Assembly: GCF_017468685.1 (NCBI RefSeq)
Contig: NZ_JAFUHT010000020.1
Location: 1 to 42,038, forward strand
Reading direction: 5' to 3'
Source of the DNA: Methanobrevibacter sp.
GTDB taxonomy: Archaea > Methanobacteriota > Methanobacteria > Methanobacteriales > Methanobacteriaceae
DNA: 42,038 nt
Shown: positions 16,998-27,800 of the stretch, piece after piece
Layout: each line of letters begins with the position of its first letter
Position numbering within the stretch: the first letter of the stretch is position 1
Notes under the pieces: generated by a model
What the model was told of the DNA's origin: nothing
Database searches by the model: none
Seen by the model: the letters and a program-made list of their open reading frames with translations, nothing else
Made by a program: the position numbers and the translations under genes

Positions 16998-18347
16998 TTA
17001 TTCTCCGAGTTCTCTGGCTGAAATTGTTAGATTGCCTGCAAAATTAGGCATTGCTGCAACATGTGTGTGAACATAGCTTGCAAGGGTGTTTTTTTCCATA
17101 AAACCATCCATATTGTTATATGATCCTTTTCCTCTTGTAACCTTAAATGCCAGAGGGTTTTTAAGCTCATCCACAATCACTTTGGAGTAATGGAATTCAT
17201 GGCCGTGGAACACTTCGCCTTTTTTGGATATAATGTTGTCTTCCTTAACTTCAGCTATTGTGTATTTGAGTGCCTGTACACGGTCTGTCAGGACAGCCTT
17301 ATACGGATAAATGTTGACTTGTTTGTCATCATGGATGGAGTTCATAAGATACATCAGCCCGCCGCATTCAGCAAAGATAGACCTTGAGTCTTCATGGAAC
17401 TTTTTAATGTCACTTAACATTTTTGTGTTTTTGGCAAGTTCCTTTGAAAAGAGTTCGGGATATCCTCCGCCTATGTATAGTCCGTCCACATCAGGGAGGC
17501 CTTCATCATTCAGCGGTGAGAAATACTCGATTTTGGCATTGTTTGCTTCCAAAGCTTCAATGTTTTCCTTGTAGTAGAAATTGAACACCTCATCATATGC
17601 AACGCCAATTTTAACAGGTTGATTGTTTAACTTGTTCCATATCGGAATTCTTTCAGAGGTGATTTTCGGCGCTGATTTGGCTATTTCAACCAGTCTGTCC
17701 AGGTCAAGTGATTCGGTTATTGTTTTTGACCATATGTCGATGAACTTGATTGAGGTTTCCCTTTCACGTGCAGGAACAAGGCCCAGGTGTCTCTGTTCAA
17801 TGGAGATATTATCGTCTCTTGTTATTCCGCCTATAACTTCAGTGTTTGTTATCTCTTCAATTGATCTTTTGGTTTTTTCATAGTGTGCTTTGTTTTTTAC
17901 TTTATTGAGTATTACGCCTGCAATGTTTATTTCAGGGTCTAGAGCTTTAAATCCTAAAACCAGTGCTGCTGCACTTTTTACAAGGCTTCTTGAGTTGATG
18001 ATTAAAATCACCGGTGCCTGTAGGGATTTTGCTACACTAGCAGTGCTTCCAATGTCATTGATTGAATCGATTCCCTCATATAATCCCCTTACTCCTTCGA
18101 TGACTGCAATGTCTTTTCCTTCCATTCCTTTTAGGTAGGAATCTCTTACTTGACCTTCCTTCATGAAAAATGAGTCCAGGTTTCTTGAAGTGTTTCCAGT
18201 CGCTAAAGTGTGGTATGACGGGTCTATATAGTCCGGTCCGACCTTGAATGGCTGGACATTATATTTTTCACTTAGTGCCTTCATTATTCCGGTGGCAATT
18301 GTGGTTTTTCCAACGGCACTTCCGGTTCCTGCTAGTATAATTCTCAT
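16998..18347 (-). CDS. cobB: Cobyrinate / Ni-sirohydrochlorin a,c-diamide synthase
   Basis: A 449-residue two-domain amidotransferase. The N-terminal P-loop is [11 protein letters not shown] (residues 6-16), followed by [12 protein letters not shown] (35-46), typical of CobB/CbiA. The C-terminal class-I glutaminase domain has the nucleophile C328 in [11 protein letters not shown] and the GGGYPE oxyanion strand. The enzyme amidates the a and c side chains of cobyrinate (vitamin B12) or, as CfbB, of Ni-sirohydrochlorin on the way to coenzyme F430. Methanogens need both reactions, and the sequence alone does not separate them. No ribosome site is visible, and the gene starts 19-27 bases after an AT-rich TATA-like stretch, so the transcript may be leaderless. 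Confidence 0.92.
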   Translation of the reverse strand: MRIILAGTGSAVGKTTIATGIMKALSEKYNVQPFKVGPDYIDPSYHTLATGNTSRNLDSFFMKEGQVRDSYLKGMEGKDIAVIEGVRGLYEGIDSINDIGSTASVAKSLQAPVILIINSRSLVKSAAALVLGFKALDPEINIAGVILNKVKNKAHYEKTKRSIEEITNTEVIGGITRDDNISIEQRHLGLVPARERETSIKFIDIWSKTITESLDLDRLVEIAKSAPKITSERIPIWNKLNNQPVKIGVAYDEVFNFYYKENIEALEANNAKIEYFSPLNDEGLPDVDGLYIGGGYPELFSKELAKNTKMLSDIKKFHEDSRSIFAECGGLMYLMNSIHDDKQVNIYPYKAVLTDRVQALKYTIAEVKEDNIISKKGEVFHGHEFHYSKVIVDELKNPLAFKVTRGKGSYNNMDGFMEKNTLASYVHTHVAAMPNFAGNLTISARELGE

Positions 18348-18801
18348 ATATAATAATTATATATGATATTTTATTAACTTAATGGATGAACCTGTTAAAT
18401 TTTTCAGAATCTTGTAGTTTATAAGTTGTGTATTATATTTTTTCAGAAATGTAAAAAATAGTTTACAATAGTTGAAATTCTGTTATATCGATTAAACATA
18501 TTTATTTGTTAGTATTACTTAAAACGAATTCTTTTTTAACATAAAGCATTTTATTTACGCTTAATTTAATAAATAAACAGTTTTAAAAAATATTAGATTA
18601 AATTTATAATTTTTATAGAATTTTTTTAAAATTTATAGTTAATGTATAAAATAATTATAATATTTTTGAATATAAAAGAGTAATACTTTAAAATAATATG
18701 AAAAATATTTAGTATGGTTTATATATTATGTCTATCTTATATATTAAACGATTAATCTAAAATTTTTAGGTTAAATCGATAATAAAAATGAGGTTGCGTA
18801 A
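18348..18801. other. 454-bp AT-rich divergent intergenic region ahead of the giant adhesin gene
   Basis: No ORF, tRNA or repeat array was seen. It holds AT-rich promoter material for the minus-strand a,c-diamide synthase gene at the left end. For the adhesin there are two plus-strand TATA-like elements at the right end, TTTATATATT at 18718-18727 and TTATATATT at 18738-18746. A stem-loop (18749-18778) and the ribosome site GAGGT (18790-18794) follow. The middle 300 bases show only A/T-rich sequence. Confidence 0.6.
18749..18778 (+). promoter_or_regulatory. Imperfect stem-loop in the 5' leader of the adhesin gene
   Basis: CGATTAATCTAA (18749-18760) can pair with TTAGGTTAAATCG (18766-18778), giving 12 pairs with one G-U wobble and one bulged A, and a loop of five. 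If the TATA-like box at 18718-18727 is used, the transcript would begin almost exactly at the base of this stem. It ends 12 bases before the ribosome site. Confidence 0.4.
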
Positions 18802-21800
18802 ATGAAGAAATCGTATAAATCAATATTATTGCTATTCGTAGTAATGATATTGACAATGTCTGCTGTAAATGCAGCGGAAATAGATGATACTTCAGACTCA
18901 GTCGTACAGGCTGCTGATGTGGATGCTATTGATGAGGTAGCAACCGCTGACGTTGATGATGTTGTTGCAGCATCAGATGACGGTGCAGAAGTACTAACTG
19001 ATGTTGGTGATAAGAATTTCACTGTGCTTCAAGACGAAATTAACTCTGCAAGTGGATTGTTAGAGATTAATTCCAATTATGTAAGATCTGAAGGAGAAAG
19101 CGATATTGAAATTACAAAAAATATCCTTTTACTTGGTGATGATACACATAAAATTGATGCACAAAGTTTAGGTGGAATTTTCAAGATTAATTCAGGAATT
19201 ACTTTAACATTAAATAATGTGATTCTTGTAAATGGTAATAATGATAACGGTGGAGCTATATACAATGAAGGTACTGTAAATATTATCAGTTCTGAGCTAA
19301 CTGACAACAGTGCTAAAATTGGAGGAGCAATATACAACAAAGGTATTGCTTCAATATCTGGTTCTACCTTAAATGGAAACATAGCTGCTACTAAAGGTGG
19401 AGCAGTATACTCCGAAGGAACTTTAGTTGTAAGTGATTCTAGTTTTGAAAATAATAAAATAACCACTGGTGATTCCTACACTGATTCTTTAGTTGATTGT
19501 AATGGTGGAGGAGCAATCTATGCTTCTAATGATGTAAGAGTTACCGGTTCTACTTTTACTAAAAACACCGCTCCTCATGATGAGGAAGTGTTCTCTGCTG
19601 GTGGAGCAATATATATAAAAGAAACAACTGCTATAATTGATGATTGTACTTTTAATGAGAACTCTGCTGTTTATGGTGGAGCTGTAATGTTTGAAAAATT
19701 CAATCAAGATTCTGTTGCAATTAAGGATTCTAGATTTAATGGTAATCAAGCATGGCAAGGTGGAGCTATAAATGGTAATGATCTTGTTGGTTCTTTAATT
19801 ATTACTGGTTCTAATTTCACTGCTAATAAGGTTACTACTCCTAATGCGGGTAGTTCATCTCCTAAAGGTGGTGCTATTATGGTCGGTACTAAATCTTATA
19901 CTGGCATTGCTTTGGATGTTGCTAGTTGTAACTTTGTTGAAAATGATGGTGGATACATGGGTGGTGCTATTGCTTCTTCCCCTGATAACACTATTAAGGT
20001 AGATGACTCTAACTTCACTGGTAATAAAGCTACTGATCTTGGTGGTGCTATTGTTACTGGAACTGGTACTGATTTAACTGTTTCTGGTTCTACTTTCACT
20101 GATAATAAAGTTAGTGCTACTGGTATGGGTGGTGCTATATTTGCTGAACCTAACAGTAAAAATGATATTAGTGGTTCTACTTTCACTAATAATGTTGACA
20201 GATACCCATCTGCTATTATGAGCTACCAAGGAACATTAGAATTAGCTGACAACACATTTGATGATTCTGGTGTATTTAACTATGGTGGAGCAATCACTTC
20301 AGAAATCAAAGCAATCGTATTAAACAATGAAACTCTTGAAACTGATGATGGTAATGTTGCTTTAAGGGCTAGGGTTACTGATGATAATGATAATGTTATA
20401 AGAGATAGTACTTTGCAATTTGTCATTAATGGTGAAAAAGTTGCTGCAGTTTATGATGTTGCAGATGGATACTACAAAGGAACTTATACTCTTCCAGCAC
20501 CTGGATTTTTCACTGTTGGTATTACTTCTTCTAAAAATGAGGACATAACTGTTAAAACTGGTAAAGTTAAAAATATTAAAGGTTCTTTCAGTGATTTACA
20601 AGGAAAAATTAATGATGCTGGTGGAACCTTAGATTTAACTTATGACTTCATATACACTGAAGGTATTGATGATGGTTCTGTTGAAATTGAGGAGGATATT
20701 ATTATTAATGGTAATGGTCACACTATCAGTGGTAGTGATTCAGTAAGAATTTTAAATATCCTATGGGCTGATGAAGTTACATTAAATAATATTACTTTCA
20801 TTGAAGGTAGTGCAGGATATGCTGGTGCAATATATTCTTGCTATACTTTAACTATTAATGATTGTACTTTTGAAAACAACACTGCTACTGAACAAGGTGG
20901 TGCTATCTATAATGATGGTGGGGATCTTACCATAACCAACTCTGTATTTAATAACAATAAAGTGTCTACTGGAGATTCTTTTACAGATTCTCAAGCTGAA
21001 TGTAATGGTGGTGGAGCTATCTACAATACTGGTGATTTATTTGTCACTGGATCTAACTTTACTAAAAACACAGCTCCTCATGATACTGAAATATTCTCTG
21101 CCGGTGGTGCAATTTATAATAAAGAAACAGATGATTGTATTGTTTTAATTGATGATTGTACATTTGAAGAGAACTCTGCTGTTTATGGTGGAGCTGTAAT
21201 GTTTGAAAAATTCAATCAAGATTCTGTTGCTATTAAGGATTCTAGATTTAATGGTAATCAAGCATGGCAAGGTGGAGCTATTAATGGTAATGATCTTGTC
21301 GGTTCATTAATCATTGAAGGTTCTAATTTCACTGCTAATAAGGCTGTAACTCCTAATGCTGGTCAGTCTTCACCATGTGGTGGTGCTATTATGGTCGGTA
21401 CCAAATCTCACACTGGTGTTGCTTTAGATGTTGCTGGATGTAAATTTGAAGATAACTCCGCTGTATATATGGGTGGTGCTATTGCTTCTTCCCCTGACAA
21501 TACTCTCAAAGTAATTGACTCTAATTTCACTGGTAACGTTGCTTCTGCTCTTGGTGGTGCTATTGTTACTGGTACTGGTACTGAATTAACAGTTTCTGAT
21601 TCTACTTTCACTGATAACAAAGTTGGTGATACTGGTATGGGTGGAGCTATCTTCTGTGAACCTGGTAGTACTAATGATATTAGTGGTTCTACTTTCACAA
21701 ATAATGTTGACAGATACCCATCTGCTATTATGAGTTACCAAGGAACATTAGAATTAGCTGACAACACATTTGATGATAATGGTGTATTCAACTATGCTGG

Positions 21801-24800
21801 TACAATTACTTCAGAAATCAAAGCAGTTGTTTTAAACAATGAAACTGTCACTGCTTATGATGACACTGTAACATTAACTGCTAAAATCACTGATGATAAT
21901 GATAATGTAATCAGAGATTCCACTTTCCAATTTGTCATTAATGGTGAACCGGTTACAGCAAGTTATAATACTGTTACTAAATTATATCAAGCAACTTATA
22001 CTCTTCCTGCTTTAGGTGTTTACCCAGTTACTATAACATCTACTAAAAACAATGATTTAACTATTAAAACTGGTGCTATCAAGAATGTTAAAGGTACTTT
22101 CACCGCATTAAATGATTTAATCAAAGATGCTAATGAAGTTAATCTAACTGGCAACTTTACTTACGATGCAGAAACTGATGGTGTTGCATTTGTAAATGGA
22201 ATTGTAATTGATCATGCTTTAACTATTAATGGTAATGGTTATACTATTAATGGTAATAATGTAGCTAGAATATTTAATGTTGTTGATGAAACTACTTTGA
22301 AAAATGTAACTTTAACTAAAGGTAGTTCTGTTGATAATGGTGGTGCAATTTATACTACTGCTCCTTTAACTATTATTGATTCTGTATTTGATGATAATAA
22401 GATTACTCAAGGTAGTACTTGGGCTCCAGGTGCTCCTGCTGCTGGTGGTGCTGCTATTTTTGCGGCTGCTGGTTCTAGTTTAAATGTTAAAGGCACTAAT
22501 TTTACCAATAATGCTGCCGTAAAAGATACTTATAACAGATTCACCTGTGGTGCAGTTTATATAGTTAATGCAGATAATGTTTTAATTGATGATTGTTTAT
22601 TTGAAAATAATGCTGCTGTTTTAGGTGGAGCTTTAACCGTTGAAAGATTCTCCCAAGATACTGTTGCTGTTAAAGACTCTGTATTTAATGATAATATTGC
22701 ATGGCAAGGTGGAGCAATAAATATTAATGAATATGTTGGTAAATTTATAATCACTGGTTCTAATTTCACTACTAACCAAGCTAGTTCTCCTGACATTGGT
22801 GATTCCACACCTCAAGCTGGAGCAATCATGATTGGTCCTACTAAAGTTGCAAGTGAAATAAGTGTTGTAGACTGTGAGTTTACTGATAATACTGCTCCAA
22901 ATGCAGGTACTGCTATTCTTGTATCTGATACTACTATAACTGCTAATATTGATGATTGTAACTTTGTATCAACTTCCGGCAGTAGTTCTGGTAGTACTAT
23001 TTACACTGTTGGTACATTAAGTCTTGCTAACTCTACTATTGATGCTACTAATGGATGGGCAATTGTAAATCTTGGTAATTTAGCTTTGAAAAATAATAAT
23101 ATCAATAAAGGAAACGCACGTATTTTATCATTTAGTGCAGATTCTTATGTTGGAACAATCACTTCTGAAATAAAAGCTGTTGTATTAGGTAATCAAACTG
23201 TTAAAACAGCTGAAGATAAATATACTTTAAATGCCACTTTAACTGATGATAATGGTAACATTGTATATGATTTAAATCTCAGATTTGTTGTTAATGGCGT
23301 AACTGTTGCTACTCAACCTACTTTCAGCAATGGAGTATATGTACTTTCAGATTATCCAATCACAACTGATTATAGTACTTATCTTGTTACTGTAACAAGT
23401 TCAACTGATGAAATAATTGTTGAAACTGGAATTATTGAAAATCTTTTAGTTGGTACTTTCACTGACTTACAAGCAAGAATTAATGCTGCAGGTACTGATT
23501 TAATATTACCATATGACTTCACATACAATGAAGAAATTGATGGTGCTGCATTAAAAGAAGGTGTTGTAATTAGTCAAGAAATTACTATTGACGGTAATGG
23601 AACTACTGTAAGTGGTGCAGATCTTGCTAGAATCTTTAAAGTAAATGCTAAAACCACTTTGAAAAACATTACTTTAGCTAATGGTAGTGTTGCTGATAAC
23701 GGTGCTGCTATTTATGCAACTGCTCCTTTAACAGTTGAAAATTCAGTATTTGATAACAATAAAGTGACTGACGGTACTTCTTGGAGACCGGGTTATCCTG
23801 CTGCTGGTGGTGCTGCTATTTATGCTGCTCCTGGTTCTAGTTTAAAAGTTACTGGTACTAATTTCACTAATAATGTAGCTCTTAAAGATGTTTATAACAG
23901 ATTCACTGCTGGTGCAGTTTATATTTCAGGTGCTAGTGCTTTATTAATTGAAGATTGTTTATTTGAAAATAACGCTGCTGTTTTAGGTGGAGCTTTAACC
24001 GTTGAAAACTTTGCACAAGATTCAGTTGCTGTTAAAGATTCTGTATTTAATACAAACACTGCATGGCAAGGTGGAGCAATTAACCTTAATGAAAATGTAG
24101 ATAAATTCATTATTGAAGGTTCTAATTTCACATCTAATAATGTAATCATTCCAAATATTGGTAGTTCTACCCCTTCTGGTGGTGCAATTGCTATTGGTAC
24201 TATGGAATCTAAGGCTAATGCGGTTATTACTGGTTGTGTATTTACTGCTAATGAATCTCCAAATGGAGGATCTGCTGTAATTTCATATAATTCTAATGAT
24301 GATGTTAAAATCAGCGAATCGGAATTTAAAGATAATGTTGGTTCTACAACAATTACTAATGTAGGTAATATGGAGTTAACTAATTCCAATATCACTGCTG
24401 CTGATGGTTGGGCTATTTATAATGTTGCAAACTTAAAATTAGCTGGCAATAATATAATTGCTAATAATGGTATTTATAATAATGCAAATATCATATCAAC
24501 TATTAATGCAACCCTAATTGGTGGTCAGGATATTAATGCTGCATTAGGCGATGAAGTAGTTCCTACTGCTACTTTAACTGATGATAATGGTAATGTAATT
24601 TATGATCCTAACTTTAACATAACTATTAATGGTCAAGAACTTGAAACTTCCTATGCTAACGGTTTATACACTGCTACATACACAATTGAAACTGCTGGTG
24701 ATAAAGTTGTAAGTACTAGTTATACTGGTGCTACTGTTACTGAAGGTAAATACATTGTTCCTAAAGCAAACGTAACAGAATTCAGTGTTGCTGTTGAAGA

Positions 24801-27800
24801 CATCATTGATGGTGAAAATGCTACTGTTTTAGTAACATTAACTGGTGTTAATGACATTGGCTTAAATGACACTGTTACTGTAATTGTAAACAATAAAGAA
24901 TACGCCATTACTGTAACTGACGGTAAAGGTAACAAGACCATTGAAGGTTTAGCACACGGTCAATATCCTGTTGTTGCAATGTTGGATGAAAGTGCTAACT
25001 ACAACAATGCAATCGATTCAACCGTATTCTATGTAAAAGGAACATCTATTTTAACTATTGATGAAATCACTACTGCCGAATTCGGTCAGGAAATTAAAGT
25101 TAACATTGGTTTAACTGATGGTGAAGGCAATCTTTTAACTGGTATTGTGGTAATAGATGGAGTCAATGTTTTTGTTGAAGATGGAAATGGAATATTTGTA
25201 ATTGATAATCAGCCTGATGTTGGCGAATATGACTTCACTGCAGTTTATGAAGGTGATGATGATTATTCACAATCTTCAGCTGAATTTAAGGTTAATGTAA
25301 CTGCAAAAGTATTAACTGATGAAGATGTTTATATTTCAATTTACAGTGATGCCCCTGATAGTGAGGATGTAATTGCTTATATTGGAGGTCCTGCTGGAAC
25401 TTATCATGTAACTGTTGACGGACAAACTGTTGATGTTGAAGTTAGTTACAATGAGGAAGAAAATAGTACTTATGGTACTGCTACTATTACTGGTGTAAGC
25501 AAAGGCCCTCAAGTTGCTGCTATATCCTTTGATTCTGAAAACTATGTATTGGATGAATCCATTTCAACATATGAATTCAACAATGTTGCTACTCCTGAAT
25601 TTGAAGTAGAATTTGATGCTACTTATCCTGAAGTAAAAATCACTATTACTGGTACTCCTGGTAATTACACAGTCTACATGGATGAAGACCATTCTGTTAC
25701 TATCGAAGTTACTGGCACTACTGCAACTGGAACAATTTCCGATGTGGCTCCTGGTACATATGAAGAAGTTGAAGTTGCATATGAAGGTAATGATTATTAT
25801 TCATATCTTTACAAATATTATGATGTAACAGTTGATCCTGCAACCCCAGAATTCACTGTTGAAGTTGTAGCAACTCCGGTTGCATATCCTGGTGACGTGC
25901 AAATCAAAGTAAATGCTAGTGTTGCTGGTAAAGTAACTATTACTCTTGACAAAGATTATGTCTTTGATGTTGAAGCTGGTGTAACTGATTTAACCATTCC
26001 TGGTTTAGCTGTCGGTACATATTCAGGTAAGACAGTTCACTTTGAAGCAGATAACTATGCTTCTGTAGATAAAGATATCACTTTCGAAGTAACCAAAGGA
26101 ACTCCAACAATCAATGTAGAAACTGTTGTCGGCAAAGACACATACCCTGGTACTGTAACTGTTATCGTAACTTCTGATGTTGACGGTACTTACAACATTA
26201 CTGTTGGTACTCAAACCACTCCTGTACCTGTAACCAATGGTGTAGGATACACTACCTTCACTAATGTTGCTGCCAGTACTCAAAACGCTATCGTAACATT
26301 CATTGAAGATGCTAGCTACAAACAAACTTCAGCTGACAAAGAATTCACAATTGCTAAAGCAGCTCCTGAATTCACTGTTGAAATTGCAGAAACTACCTAT
26401 CCTGAAGCAGTCAAAGTAACTATCAAAGGTACTGATGGTACTTACCACATTCAAGGTACTGAAATTAAAGTTACTGATGGTCAAGGATCAGGTGAAATCA
26501 CCGGTTTAGCTGCTGGTACTTACACTGATGTTGCAGTAACCTATGATGCAAATGACAACTATGATGCTGCTTCCGCTACTGTCAACTTCACAGTAAAAGA
26601 TGCTGAAAGAGAATTCACAGTAACTGTTGCTGTAATCAACGACACCTATCCTGGTAAAGTAAACATTACTATTACTGGTGCTGCTGGTACATATAACATT
26701 ACAATCGGTGAAATCAAAGATCAAATAACTGTTGTCACAGATAATGCAAGTAAAGTAATCTCTGGTTTATCCGCTGGAGACAAAACATTAGTCACTGTTT
26801 TACCTGCTGATGGTAGTTATGCTGAAATCACTAAAGAAAACACATTCACTATCAACAAAGCTGCTATGAACCCAACTGTAATTGTACCTGAAAAAGCAGA
26901 AATCGGTGAAAACTTCACAGTAACTGCTACTGCTTTCGAAGGTGCTGCTAGTGTTGAAATCAACGGTAAAACTTACGCACTTAACGAAAACATTTCCTTA
27001 CCTGAAGGTACATACGATGTTAAAGTAATCTTTGAAGGTAATGAAAACGTTGCTGGCACTACTGTTGAAAAAACAATTAACGTAACTAAAAAATCCGTTA
27101 AAGAAAATGCTTTAAACATTACTGTTCCTGAAAATTCAACTGCTCCAACCTTCAGCATCAACTTGACTGATGATGCTACCGGTTACTTATTGGTTGATAT
27201 TGACGGCGAACAATACTATGCTCCTCTTGTAAACGGATCTGCAAGTATCACCACTGCTCCTTTAGCTGGCGGTAACCACACTGTAACTGTTACATACACT
27301 GGTGATGAAAACTATGCCGGATTCACCAACACTACTCAATTAAGTGTTGAATCCAATGTCACTGCTGACAGCGCTTTAGACATTCCGGCATCCAGTGAAA
27401 CCAATTCACCTACATTCAGTGTGAACTTGCCTAGTGATGCTACCGGTTACTTGATTGTTGATGTTGACGGTAAGAAATATGCTGCTGTTGTTGAAAACGG
27501 TAAAGCTAGTGTTACTGTTCCTGGTTTAAGTGACGGTAATCATAATGTAACTGTTTCCTACTCTGGTGACAGCAAATACCCAGCATTATCCAAATCCACA
27601 ACATTGAATGTCCATGTTCCAGTATATGCTGTAACTCAAAACAAAAACATTAACGTTCGCTACTCAGCTTCCGCATCTTACAGAGTTTTAATCACTAAAG
27701 ACGGTAAAGCTGTTGGTGCTGGTGAAAGCGTAACCATCAAGTTCAACGGTAAAACATACACTGTTAAAACTGATGCTAACGGATACGCAACCTTGAAACT

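Noticed and set aside
23919-24395. 158-residue minus-strand ORF and similar ones inside the adhesin gene
   Set aside because: Recurrent antisense frames of the beta-helix repeats, with Ala/Pro/Leu/Val-rich composition and no start signals.
19015-24762. Repeats in the adhesin considered as a CRISPR-like or satellite array
   Set aside because: The repeats are long, coding, in frame and diverged. They encode protein domains and have no spacer structure.
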